Source: Chlorocebus sabaeus
Taxonomy: Eukaryota > Chordata > Mammalia > Primates > Cercopithecidae
Length of the DNA stretch: 64,000 nt
Assembly (NCBI RefSeq): GCF_047675955.1
Contig: NC_132910.1
Coordinates: 113,815,143-113,879,142 of the forward strand
Direction: 5' to 3'
Shown: in pieces, positions 1 through 10,462 of the stretch
Position numbering within the stretch: the first letter of the stretch is position 1
Layout: the number at the start of each line of letters is the position of its first letter
The notes under the pieces: generated by a model
Database searches by the model: none
Seen by the model: the letters and a program-made list of their open reading frames with translations, nothing else
Told to the model about the DNA's origin: nothing
Translations under genes and position numbers: made by a program

Positions 1-1125
1 TGTTGGTGGATCTGCCATTCTGGGGTCAGTCTGGAGGACTGTGGCCCTCTTCTCACAGCTCCACTAGGCAGTGCCCCAGTGGGGAATCTGTGTGGGGGTT
101 CCAACCCCACATTTTCCTTCTGCACTGCTCCAGCAGAGATTCTACATGAGAGCTCAACCCACACAGCACACCTCTGCCTAAGCATCCACACATTTCCATA
201 CATCCTCTGACATCTAGGAGGAGGTCCTCAAACCTAAATTCTTGACCTCTGTGTACCCACAGGCTCAACACCATGTGGAACTGGGGCTTGCACCCTCTGA
301 AGGAATAGCCTGAGCTGTACGTTGGCCACTTTTAGCCACAGCTTGGACACAGGGCAAAATGTCTTGAGACTGCACAAAGCAGCAAGGCCCCAGGCCCAGC
401 CCATTAAATCATTTTTTCCTCCTAGGCCTCCTGCCTTGTAATGGGAAGGGCTGCTATGAAGGCCTCTGACACACCCTGAAGACATTTTCCCCATTGTCTT
501 GGCAAGTAACATTTGGGTCCTTGTTACTTATGCAGATTTCTGCAGCTGGCTTAAATTTCTCCTCAGAAAGTGGGTTCTTCCTTTCTATTGCATCATCAGG
601 CTGCAAATTTTCTGAACTTTTATGTTCTGCTTACCTTTTAAACATAAGTTCCTATTCAAATCCATATCACTGTGAATGAATAAAATGGAATGCTTTCAAG
701 AGCACCCAAGTCATCTCTTGAATGCTTTGCTGCTTAGAAATTTATTCTACCACATACCCTAAATCACTAAATCATCTCCCTCAGGTTCAAAGTTCCACAG
801 ATCTCTAGCACAGAGGCAAAATGCCACCAATCTTTTTGGTAAAACATAGCAAGTGTGATATTTATTCCAGTTCCCAAAAAGTTCCTCATCTCTATCTGAG
901 ACCACCTAAGCCTGGACTTTCTTGTTCATATCACTACCAGTATTTCAGTCAAAGCCATTCAACAAGTATCTAGGAAGCTCTAAACTTTCTCACATTTTTC
1001 TGTATTCTTCTGAGCTCTCTAAACTGTTCCAACATCTGCCTGTTACTCAGTTTTAAAGTTGCTTCCACTTTTTTTTTCTATTTTTTTCATTACATCAGCA
1101 CACCACTCTGCCACTACCAATTTAC
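1..1125 (-). mobile_element. THE1/MST-type MaLR internal region (partial)
   Basis: The sequence matches my recollection of the non-coding internal region of THE1/MST mammalian apparent LTR retrotransposons. It directly abuts an LTR at 1126 and runs leftward from it on the minus strand. Just inside the LTR the minus strand reads TTGGTAGTGGCAGAG, where a primer-binding site would lie. No long open frame survives; the 92-residue minus-strand frame at 234-512 is not convincing coding. The window edge cuts the element, so the 3' LTR is not visible. Confidence 0.75.
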
Positions 1126-1486
1126 TGTATTAGTCTGTTCTCATGCTGTCAATAAAGACATACTCAAGACTGGGCAATTTATAAAGGAAAGGAAGTTTAA
1201 TGGACTCACAGTTCCACATGGTTCAGCAGGCCTCACAATCATAGTGGAAGGTGAAGGAGGAGCAAAGGCACATCTTTCATAGTGACTGGCAAGAGAGTGT
1301 GTGCGAGGGAACTGCCCTTTATAAAACCATCACATCTTGTGAGACTTATTTACTATCATGAGAGGAGCACAGGAAAACCTGCCCCCTTGATTCAATTACT
1401 TCCCATCAGGTCTCTCCCATGACACATGGGGATTATGGCTACAATTCAAGATGACATTTGAGTGGGGACACAGCCAAACCATAACA
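1126..1486 (-). mobile_element. MaLR LTR (MSTA/THE1-like), 5' LTR of the element to its left
   Basis: The LTR begins TGTATTAGTCTGTT and ends AACCATAACA on the plus strand, the complement of the usual TGATATGGTTTGGCTGTG start. About 360 bp is normal for MSTA/THE1 LTRs. It holds the recognisable blocks for this family: the 'agactgggcaatttataaag' block, the 'tcatgagag' block and the 'gggacacagccaaacc' block. With the internal region to its left it is the 5' LTR of a minus-strand element. One substitution from the canonical ...CATATCA end is visible. Confidence 0.9.
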
Positions 1487-2114
1487 GAAAGTAATGTCAT
1501 CTGAAAAAAACAGCTTCTCATGTAATGTGACTACAGTGTGTAAATATCAATCAGACATCAGAAGCCATCCACATCTTTAATGATTACTTGTTTTAACAGT
1601 CTGTTACAGTCTTTTACGGGCAAAATGACCTAGGTATTTAATAGCTTCTATTTCTGTGAAAAAGAGGTTTTTTCAAGGTTAAACTGAATACATTCCAAAT
1701 TCTAACCAACTGAAAATTCAGTCATCTATGAGGGCTGCCTTTTGAATATTGTAATATGCTGGAGACGCATCTGCAGTTTTTAGTGCCATAAAAAAGCAAT
1801 AAAATATCATAAAATGAAGCAAATGCCATAAAAAAGTGAGAGAGATTGGGACAGGATTTAGAAATGTCTCTTCTATTAGGCAGAATTTCTTATTTATAGC
1901 TGTGACTCCTAATTGCCTCTCTGCAATGTTTTGTGTCTCCAAAAACAAAAATGTATAATGTCTTTTCAATCCCTAGTTGGCAGTTTTCTTCAGCTAAACA
2001 TGAGCATATTTGAGGGATAAGAGAAGGGGTGAAGGGCAAGCTGATTTTGTGTGTGTGTGTGTGTGTGTGATTTGCTGGAATGTAAGTTCAACTGAGAAAA
2101 TTTCGTTCTATCTT
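1487..2114. other. Unassigned intergenic sequence with (TG)n
   Basis: No family, gene or RNA was recognised here. A dinucleotide tract (TG)11 lies at 2048-2069. An open frame of 83 codons on the minus strand (1718-1969) is AT-rich and shows no recognisable domain. Confidence 0.5.
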
Positions 2115-2190
2115 TTTCATCACTATATTCATGACCTACCACATGTTAGCAAAGAATAGACACTGGAAATATTTGTTGAATACGTTAACT
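2115..2190 (+). repeat. L2 3'-end-like fragment
   Basis: The stretch reads like the conserved L2 3' terminus, which commonly contains a form of 'agcac..tggcac...aaatatttgttgaat'. Here 'tagacactggaaatatttgttgaatac' is visible near 2157-2184. The fragment is short and strongly diverged, and a MIR or chance match is possible. Confidence 0.45.
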
Positions 2191-2419
2191 AATTAATTAG
2201 TGAATTTGCTGAATGAGATGAAGGACAGCTGTGGCTAGATGAGCTTTAATTTTTCTTTTTTCAGTGGCATTTGGAAGTTTCACTTCTCCTCTATCTCCTT
2301 TTGTAGTTTGTCTGCATCTTGCAGCAGGCTAAGAAAAGACCCTCCATTTTGAACACCACTCTGAATTCTAAAGATTTAGCCCCATTTGAGAGACAGCTTT
2401 CCTTTCTGCTTACAAGAAC

Positions 2420-2421
<2 letters not shown>

Positions 2422-2464
<43 letters not shown>
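2422..2464. repeat. (CT)n microsatellite
   Basis: An uninterrupted CT tract of 43 bp. It is a pure polypyrimidine run on this strand, so length variation and non-B (triplex) structure are possible. The flanks are unassigned. Confidence 0.97.
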
Positions 2465-2467
<3 letters not shown>

Positions 2468-2907
2468 CTGATGACTTAGTGAAGATGCAGCACAGACTTC
2501 TCGCAGTCCCCAGCTGAAGCCAGTCTTTCTAAATTAGCCCTAGAACCTGCCACTAGAGTGTCTTGGACTTAGGCATTTTACAGCTGTAATGTTTTGTTGA
2601 TCACATTTAAGCCCTATCTTTTTAATTAATTAATGTTTATGTTATTACAGCAGATAAACCAGGATTTCATTCAAAGTCCTTTCTGCAATGTTAAGCTAGA
2701 GTTTGAAATCAAGGGAATAAATGGGGCAACAACTGAGCCCAATTTTCCTGTGATTGCTTTTTTCCTACTGTTCAGTTTTAAAAACTAAACCTAATATGAA
2801 TTAATTTCCCTTCCTTGGGCCCTTTTCTAACAGTCTGGCTCCACACAGTTATGTTACCTGCCTCCCCATCCCCTTCTGCGGTTTGTAGCGATAAGAGATG
2901 TGATTTA

Positions 2908-3199
2908 CACGGTGGCTCACGCCTGTAATCCCAGCACTTTGGGAGTCTGAGACGGGTGGATCACGAGGTCAGGAGATTGAGGCCATCCTGGCTAACACGG
3001 TGAAACCCCGTCTCTACTAAAAAATACAAAAAATTAGCCTGGCGCGTTGGCGGGCGCCTGTAGTCCCAGCTACTTGGGAGGTTGAGGCAGGAGAATGGTG
3101 TGAACCCGGGAGGAGGAGCTTGCAGTGAACCGAGTTCTCACCACTGCACTCCAGCCTGGGTGACAGAATGAGATTTCATCTCAAAAAAAAAAAAAAAAA
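2908..3199 (+). mobile_element. AluY-type SINE
   Basis: A dimeric Alu with the AluY-style blocks 'gatcacgaggtcaggag' and 'gctaacacggtgaaaccccg' and a terminal A tail. It lacks the first bases of the consensus and begins at CGGTGGCTCACGCC. Imperfect flanking duplications are visible: AGAGATGTGATTTA just before and AGATATATGATTTA just after the tail, with two mismatches. The Alu is non-coding. Confidence 0.95.
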
Positions 3200-3588
3200 G
3201 ATATATGATTTATAGTGCATCCCTGATTCCTGAACACTGCACAATCCCAGACTATGTTATCTTGGAAAAATTTACCTGTTATTTTTCAAGCAATACAAAA
3301 CATGCAGTAACAAAACATATATTCAGAACAGTTCAGTCTTTCATATGTGCACACTTTAATCAAGCTCTGTGTCCCAGAGCTTCCATCAAGAAGCTGACCT
3401 CTCTTTGAAGGTCAACTCTCTCCCCTCCAAAAACGCTTCTCCACCCGCTGCCCCAGCAACGTTAGGCTGTATGTTTTTGTGGATATCTTTCTTTCCCGTC
3501 TAACCCTGTAGTATTTCAAATAACTGGGGGACAGTCAGTGTCAGAGTATTCCTGTATACATTGACTTAGACAATGTAGAGCAGTGTAT

Positions 3589-4068
3589 TTGTGTTCTAGG
3601 GCTAATAACAAAATACCAAAACCTGGGTTGCTTAATTTGACAGAAATGTATTGTCTCGTAGTTCTGGAAGCCAGTAATCTGAAATCATGCTGTTGGCAGG
3701 ACCATGTCATCTATGAAGTTTCTAGAAGGGTATCTTTCCTGGCTTCTAGTTTCTGCTGCTTGCTGGCAATTCTTGCTGGGACATTCCTGGCTTATAGAGG
3801 CATTATGCCAGTCACAGGGCCATCTTCTCCCTGTGTGATTTCAAATCTTTCATTTACCTGTGTCTGTCTCTATGTCTAAATATCTCTCTCTCTTTTTTTT
3901 TTTTTTCCACAGAGAACCCAGTTATATTGGATTAGGACCCATCCTGATGATTTCACTTTAACTTGATACCTTTGGAGAGAACTTATTTTCAAGTAAGGCC
4001 ACATTCTGAGATACTTGGGATTAGGGATTCAACAGCCTTTTCAGGGGGATACAATTCAACCGGTAATA
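3589..4068 (-). mobile_element. MaLR-type LTR (MLT1-like)
   Basis: Read on the minus strand, the unit runs from the typical 'ttgaat...ccctaatcccaagta' blocks through 'aagtgaaatcatcaggatgggtcctaatccaatataac' to 'gttattagccctagaac'. This is the arrangement of an old MaLR solo LTR that recurs at 63262-63880 in the opposite orientation. An inserted-looking (CT)n/polyT stretch lies at 3883-3906. No internal region is attached. The exact subfamily is uncertain. Confidence 0.65.
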
Positions 4069-4379
4069 AACCAGAAGGATAAAGAGTGGACGGGGCACAG
4101 AGAAAGATAATGAAAGTCGGTTCTCTTTTCTTTCTCACTGATCTCAGGTTTAACTAAGGATTGGGGCAGGTGGAAGCAGGTGCCAGATGAGCTCCACTTA
4201 GGGGCCACTTAAAACCCTTGTTCCCATTTCATGCGTGTTCTGTGCCATAGGAAAGGAAGGGAGCTACCTGTGACTCACCAGGAGTCTATGTTACAAACAC
4301 TGGTGTTCTCAGGATTGCTGCTTCTGTTTCCCCATTTGCTCAGCATGGTGAATCACTTGTGGGCTGCCATAGCTTTCAT

Positions 4380-4437
4380 GCAGTGGTTCTAAACTTCAAT
4401 GTGCATCAGAATTACCTGTAGAGAACTCTGGGCCCCA
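4380..4437 (+). mobile_element. MER5-like hAT fragment
   Basis: The stretch 'cagtggttctaaacttcaatgtgcatcagaattacctg' resembles the 5' end of the non-autonomous hAT-Charlie element MER5, including its CAGTGGTTCT terminal inverted repeat. Only about 60 bp remain before similarity is lost. Confidence 0.6.
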
Positions 4438-4507
4438 ATGCAACTAGTGACTTTAAGTTGAAGCCTATGCTCATTTACCATTTCAAAATCTTTGGCCCAT
4501 AAGAATT

Positions 4508-4813
4508 ATGCTAAATCTACTCTGCCTGTGCTCTATAAATGGAGTAACAAAGCTTGGAGGACAGCACATCTGTTTACAGCACGATTTATTGCATATTTTA
4601 AGCCTACTGTTCAAAAAAAAGGTTTCTTTCAAAATATTATGGCTCATTGACCATGCAACTGATCACCCAAGAGCTCTGATGGAGATATGCAAAGAAACTA
4701 ATGTTGTTCTCATGCCTGTTAACACAACATCCATTCTGCAGCACATAGGCCAAAGAATAATTTTGACTTTCAAGTTTTATTATTTAAGACATGTTTTGTG
4801 TAAGCCTATATAG
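4508..4813 (+). pseudogene. Tigger1 transposase remnant (catalytic-domain fragment)
   Basis: An open stretch of 101 codons contains the recognisable pogo/Tigger catalytic segment with 'LWLIDHATDHPRALMEIC' followed by 'VVLMPVNTTSILQHIGQ'. In the family the first segment carries the second catalytic aspartate, which is kept here in LID. The 'NTTSILQ' segment is normally followed by an aspartate-containing 'MDQG' turn, but here it reads HIGQ, so the third acidic catalytic residue appears lost. The N-terminal DNA-binding helix-turn-helix part is absent and the frame stops at 4813. This is a fossil, not a host gene. Confidence 0.8.
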
Positions 4814-5351
4814 CTGCCATAGATAGTAAGTTGAAAAACTGCTGGAAATAATTCACTATTCTAGATGCCATTAAGAACATTTGTGGTTTATTAGAGGAGG
4901 TCAAAATATCAACATTAACAGAAGTTTAAAAGAAATTGAGTCAACCTTCATGGATGTCCTTGAGAGGTTCAAAACTTCAGTGAAGAAAGTAACTGCAGAT
5001 GTGGTGGAAATAGCAAGACGACGAATTAGAATTGGAGCCTGACAGTGTGACTGAAGTTCTGCAATCTCATGATCAAACTTGAACAGATGAGAAGTTGCTC
5101 CTTATGGATGAGCAAATAAAGTGGTTTATTGAGATGTAATCTATGACGCTGTGAAATTACAAGAAAATGTTTAGAATATTACATATATGTAGTTGATAAA
5201 GGAGTGGCAGGGTTTGAAAGAATTGACTCCAATGTTTGAAAGTTCTACTGTGGGTTAAATGCTATTAAATAGCATTGCATGCTACAGAAGAATATTTTAT
5301 GAAAGAAAGAATTAACTGTTGCAGCTAACTTTATTATTTAATTTTTAAATT

Positions 5352-5355
5352 TATT

Positions 5356-5394
<39 letters not shown>

Positions 5395-5397
5395 TTT
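5352..5397. repeat. (TTTA)n microsatellite in an Alu tail
   Basis: Consecutive TTTA units immediately precede the minus-strand Alu body. On the Alu strand this is (TAAA)n, so it most likely grew from the A-rich tail after insertion. Confidence 0.95.
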
Positions 5398-5679
5398 GAG
5401 ACAGAGTCTCGCTCTGTCGCCCAGGCTGGAGTGCAGTGGCCGGATCTCAGCTCACTGCAAGCTCCTCCTCCGGGGTTTACGCCATTCTCCTGCCTCAGCC
5501 TCCCGAGTAGCTGGGACTACAGGTGCCCGCCACCTTGCCCAGCTAGTTTTTTGCATTTTTTAGTAAGGACGGGGTTTCACCGTGTTAGCCAGGATGGTCT
5601 CTTTCTCCTGACCTTGTGATCCGGCCGTCTCGGCCTCCCAAAGTGCTGGGATTACAGGCTTGAGCCACCGAGCCTGGCC
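5398..5679 (-). mobile_element. Alu of the Old World monkey AluYR type
   Basis: A minus-strand Alu inserted in the Tigger1 element. On the plus strand it shows a set of changes from AluY that I associate with the cercopithecid AluYR lineage: 'gtggccggatctcag', 'gggtttacgccattc', 'cagctagttttttg' with an extra T in the 'tttttagta' block, 'ccgtctcggcc' and 'caggcttgagccaccg'. The combination, not any single base, is informative. The A tail is the (TTTA)n to the left. Confidence 0.85.
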
Positions 5680-6052
5680 TATTGTTTTTTTTTTTAAGAA
5701 ATTGTCACAGTCCTCTCAACCTTTAGCAACCATCACCCTGATCAATCAGCAACCACTAACACTGAAGCAAGACCTTCCACCAGCAATGACATTATTACTC
5801 ACTGTATATTCAGATAAGCATTAGTATTTTTCAGCAACGAAGTATTTTTAAGTAAGGTATGTATAATTTTTTAGACATAACACTATTGCATATTTAATAG
5901 ACTACAGTTTAGTATAAACATAAATTTTATATGCATTGGGAAACCAAAAAAAAGTGTGACTCACTTTATTGTGATATACGCTTTATTGTAGTAGTCTAGA
6001 ACCATGTTTGCAATACTCCAATAACTGTGAAGTGTGCCTGTATATCATCTCC

Positions 6053-7864
6053 AACATTGTATTTAACTTTACTTAAACGGCACGTTGAGACTTCTTTGCC
6101 GTAGTATCCCACAACCATCTAGCACAGTTTTTAACACACACACACAAAAAGGAGAAGAATTTTAGGAGGATTTTTAATCAAAAAGCAAGGAGACATCTTT
6201 CTTCTTCTCTGAGCAAAGAAACTGAAAAATTGGCAAATTTATAAGCAATATATAAAAAGTTGGGAAGTCTGCGAAAAAGCTTCCGTAGAAAGAGCTCTTT
6301 TAACAATATATTTTTACTTCCTACTCATGATGACAATAAGGGATAATCAATTGTCCTCTCCTTTATTATCTTAGGCTTTTGAAATGAGTTATTTCACTTC
6401 ATGGTCAAGCATTTTAAAGGTCTGAGTAGAGATTTAGGAAATGTTCCACAGGGGCAGGCAAAAGGAGTTTTTTTCCATCAGTGGGCATCATAGAAACAAA
6501 CTTAGTCACAGCTATTCTCCTTTGAGTTAGCCTTTCTTTTTTCTTTATATCCAGTATGGTTGACAGTAATGATATAATCAAACCTTTCCTTTCTCATTTT
6601 TGGCCTTTGAGAGCATTCTTCCTCTACTCTATAAAAGAGATATCATAAGCTACAAGTGTGCAAAATATCACATGACAAATGAGGATATAGAAAATAAAGG
6701 AGCATTTTTTTTGCTAATTTTTTTGGTTTTTAAACTTAAGTTTATTATCTTATGAGAATAAGATGAACAAGCCTTCCTTCCTCTACCATGCTCAACTACT
6801 GACAATTCTTTTAATTCCTTATGTTCACAGATGCACAGCTGTTCACATATGATAGAGATGAATTTATCATATAATAAATGTTCAAAGTACCAATGGCATG
6901 TGGGGGGAAAAGATGCTGACCTAAGTCATTTGGAAAATGAGTGGCTTAACAATTCTAATACCACTATACATGTATACTGGAGTTGAACAATTAAGTAATG
7001 GATGGTGAATGGTAAAAGCCAGGTTTCTCATTTTTGGAGTGGCAGTTGACCAAAAAGCAAGGGGAGGAGGATGAATAATCCATGTGGTAATCGATTTGAG
7101 TTATAGACAACACCAATTCAAGTTTAGTTTAACATAGATACAGATGGTTATATATAAAATATTTACAGATATATGTATATACATAGGTTAGTATATACAC
7201 ATATACTTCTTTGCTCTGTCAGCTGAAACACCCTAGAACCTATGACATCCCAGTAGCAATGAGCACACTTAATGTATACATCTTGGTTTTTAATACCATT
7301 CTCCAATGAAAGAAACCAGGGCTTATCAGAGACATGGCTAATCGCAGAACTGGGGAAGGAAACACGCAAGGCGAATCTTCAAACTTACTTAGTGCTAGAA
7401 AAAAAGAAAGTGCTTAGAAAATAACTGCACAGTGATGATAATATGACAAAATGACACAGGAGCCAATTGGAAGAGCTCCCAGTAGCCAAAGCTGGTATAC
7501 TTTCAGCAGCAAAATATATAAAGCAGCATTGGGCCGTAACCCAAAGTGTAAAATAAGCATGTGTAAATACTGATATAAATAAATGACTGATTAATTAAAT
7601 AAATGAGGAAGAAGAGACAAGCTTCCTAAGCGGAAGAACTTCAAATAACTTATGTAAAATCCACCCTTAAGGAACTTTTCGCACATAAAGTGTGTGGATC
7701 ACATGTAAGTGATTTCTTTTTCAAAAAGTACAGAACAAAAAGGGAAAAAAGAGTAACTTTAAGTGAAGAAACCTGTGTATGCCAAATGATAATTGTCAAC
7801 ATCAACAGTGATAAGTCTTGTCAATAGTAAATACCCTTTATATGATGTGATAAAAGTGTAACTC
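6053..7864. other. Unassigned intergenic sequence
   Basis: AT-rich DNA without a recognisable gene or repeat family. Open frames are short and compositionally random. A short (CA)n run lies near 6136-6146. Confidence 0.4.
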
Positions 7865-8345
7865 TGCGTCTGTCGTCTTCATCTTAAAAGCCCATAATCC
7901 CAATCTAATTATGAGTAAAACATCAGAGAAATCTCAATTGAGGGACAGTCTACAAAACACCTGACCAGTACTCTTCAAAACTTGACTCTTGATGATATCA
8001 ATATCATCAAGAACAGTCTGAGAAAATGTCACAGCCAAGAGACACTTAAGCAGACATGACAGCTAAATGTAATGTGGTAGCCTGGATGGGATCCTGGAAG
8101 GAAAACAAACAAACAAACAAAAACGCTAGGTAAAAATTAGGAATAGCTTTTTAAAGTATAGACTTAGTCAATAATACTGTATCAATATTGATTAATAAAG
8201 CATAATAAATATACCATACACATATTACATATTAATAATAGAGGAAACTAGAGACTGGGTGCAGGTGTATGGAAACTCCCTGTACTATGTTCATATTTGT
8301 TTCTATAAATTTCAAGCTATTTTAAAATAAACAAATTTTTTTTTA
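7865..8345 (+). mobile_element. Old L1 (L1M-type) 3' end
   Basis: The text follows the 3' untranslated region of old L1M elements in sense orientation: 'ctacaaaacacctgaccagtactcttcaaaac', 'gtcacagccaagagacacttaag', 'tgtaatgtggtagcctggatgggatcctgg' and the closing 'ttcaagctattttaaaataaac'. An (AAAC)n run at about 8104-8124 and a 24-bp near-perfect palindrome at 7988-8011 lie inside. No coding part remains. Confidence 0.75.
7988..8011. repeat. Short palindrome within the old L1 3' end
   Basis: Eleven-base arms, CTTGATGATAT and ATATCATCAAG, are exact reverse complements separated by two bases. The structure could extrude as a small hairpin. It sits where the L1M consensus I recall has only one copy of the 'gtcatcaa' motif. 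Confidence 0.9.
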
Positions 8346-8448
8346 ATGTCCCGCCCTGCTTGTGCAGAATTGAATAAATACTACTGGCTCATCCTATCCT
8401 CAATTACACCGAAATGTTATTAACATGAATACAATTATTATTATTACT

Positions 8449-8743
8449 TTTTTTTTTTTTGAGACGGAGTCTTTGCTCTGTCACCCAGGCTGGAGTGCAG
8501 TGGCATGATCTCGGCTCACTGCAAGCTCCACTTCCCGGGTTCACTGCATTCTCCTGCCTCAGCCTCCCGAGTAGCTGGTACTACAGGCGCCGGCCACCAT
8601 GCCCAGCTAATTTGTTGTATTTTTAGTAGAGACGGGGTTTCACCATGTTAGCCACGATGGTCTCGATCTCCTGACCTCGTGATCCGCCCACCTTGGCCTC
8701 CCAAAGTGCTGGGATTACAGGCGTGAGCCACCGTGCCTGGCCA
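8449..8743 (-). mobile_element. AluY-type SINE
   Basis: A full-length dimeric Alu on the minus strand, with polyT on the left marking its A tail. AluY-style blocks such as 'gatctcctgacctcgtgatccgccca' are present and the monkey AluYR changes seen at 5398 are absent. It is non-coding. Confidence 0.95.
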
Positions 8744-9459
8744 ATAATATATTAATTTTTTAAAAAAGAAAGAACAAAAAATTAAATCAGTCCATGGCAA
8801 GGCACTCTTTAAAACTACCTCTTTATAAGAGATCAAGGCATATTTAGTTTTTCCCCAGACATTGATGTAAGGAAATAAGTCATGTTGACAAATTCCAACT
8901 CTGAAGCATACAAGTGAAATAAAATGATATTCAGTCCTTAAACAATAAGAGCCAACATCCGAAAAAAGGAAGAGAGTGGTAAAGAGAGAAAAAAAGGATA
9001 GGGATTAAGGTAAAAAAGACCAGAATGGGAATGGTGAGAGAGAAGGGGAAAAAATTCTAATACAGAGAGAAAATATATTTTCATTTTCTTTGACAGTGGT
9101 CGTGACACACAGCTACTGTGAAAAAACACTCGGGTATTCACTACAACATTCACTCCTTGCCCAGAGCTCTTCCATTTTGGAGTGTATCTTATTCGAAACA
9201 TGCTCTAAACAAGATAGGAACAGAGGCCCTATCTCGATGAAAAAGAAAGCAGATACAGGGTCTTTTAAGCAGATTAGAAATTTATTTTTATTTCTCCATC
9301 TGTTTGTTAGATCTTAACAAAAAGTTAGGAATGCTTATCTGTAACCAGAAAGAAATATGTGGTTCCACATAAATAAAGCCAATTGTTTGATTTTAAATTT
9401 TATTTTGGAAAAAATGCAAGGTCTTGCACTTCTGTTGAAGGAACATAGAAGAAGAGAAA
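8744..9459. other. Unassigned intergenic sequence
   Basis: No gene or family was recognised. The region 8930-9070 is purine-rich on the plus strand. Overlapping short frames on both strands (8938-9317) show no domain. Confidence 0.4.
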
Positions 9460-9903
9460 TGTTATAGTTAATACTGAATGTCAACTTGATTGGATTGAAG
9501 GATGCAAAGTATTGATCCTGGGTGTGTCTGTGAGGATGTTGCCAAAGGAGATTAACATTTGAGTCAGTGGACTGGGGAAGGCAGACCCACCCTTAATCTG
9601 GGCGGGCACCATCTAATCAGCTGCCAGCGTGGCTAGAATATAAAGCAGGCAGAAACAAAACATGAAAAGACTAGACTGACCTAGCCTCACAGCCTCATCT
9701 TTCTCCTGTGTTGGATGCTTCCTGCCCTCAAACATTGGATTCAAGTTCTTTGGTTTTGGGACTCAGACTGGCTCTCCTTGCTCCTTAGTTTGCAGATGGC
9801 CTGTTGTGACATCTTGGGATCGTGTGAGTTAATACTTAACTCCCCTATATATATCTATCTATCCTATTAGTTTTGTCCCTCTAGAGAACCTTGGCTAATA
9901 CGA
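9460..9903 (+). mobile_element. MLT2A-like ERVL solo LTR
   Basis: The unit begins TGTTATAGTTAATACTGA and ends near GGCTAATACGA. It holds the blocks typical of the MLT2A (HERV-L-related) LTR: 'tcaacttgattggattgaaggatgcaaagtattgatcctgggtg', 'gccaaaggagattaacatttgagtcagtgg' and 'tcctattagttttgtccctctagagaacc'. No internal region is attached, so it is a solo LTR. A diverged relative in the same orientation lies at 28181-28730. Confidence 0.85.
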
Positions 9904-10365
9904 GAACTAACAAAAACAAGCATTCTACCGATATATGGTATGGAGCTATTTTTAACAGACAACAAAATAAATAACAATTATAGAACCATTAATCACTGTT
10001 GAATAGTAATGGTTTTCTCTTAAGGGTTATTTAGTCAAGCCAAGACTCTCTTACGCTACCTGAAATAAATTATTGACTTTGCTTCTACAGTACTACATGA
10101 ATTCCCCCAGAAAGATTTGCTTGCATTTAAAATTCTAGCATACAAAATTATTTATTATTCTTTGGCATGAAAATTATATGTTATATATCAATTATAATTA
10201 GTGAGATCAGACTACTGAGAATATATCAGGTAAGTTTTACAATACCAGTGTCTACAAAGCAGGCACTCAAATATTTAAATATTAATAAACCCTTTTAATT
10301 GTGACATTAGTTAACATACCTAAATTCATGATATGCTTTTCATAGCAGAGGTGTTTTAGAATCAT
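9904..10365. other. Unassigned intergenic sequence
   Basis: AT-rich, with no recognisable feature. Confidence 0.4.
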
Positions 10366-10462
10366 TGTCTTGTTTAAGTCTCAAAGCTATCATATAAGGT
10401 AAATTGTTTATTACTTCCATTACACAAGTATGGAAACATACACAGGGAAGTTAAATTTAAAA
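10366..10462 (+). repeat. MIR-like fragment
   Basis: The series 'tgtttaagtctcaaagctatcatataaggtaaattgttta' then 'cattacacaagtatggaaacatacacagggaagttaaat' parallels the MIR core, where a drop in gene-number wording such as 'ctcacaacaaccctatgaggtaggtac' precedes 'cattttacagatgaggaaactgaggcac'. It is old and diverged. Confidence 0.6.

Larger units (their letters stand above)
4500..6052 (+). mobile_element. Tigger1-like (pogo/Tc1-mariner) DNA transposon, 5'-truncated
   Basis: The 3' half of a Tigger1-type transposon. The left part (4500-5340) holds the remains of transposase codons, and the right part (5695-6052) the non-coding 3' end, including the 'cgctttattg' type terminal sequence near 5965-6045. 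An Alu at about 5340-5680 splits the element. Tigger1 moves by cut-and-paste through a pogo-like DDE transposase; this copy has a broken frame and is inactive. No 5' terminal inverted repeat is visible, so the element is truncated or decayed at its left end. Confidence 0.8.
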
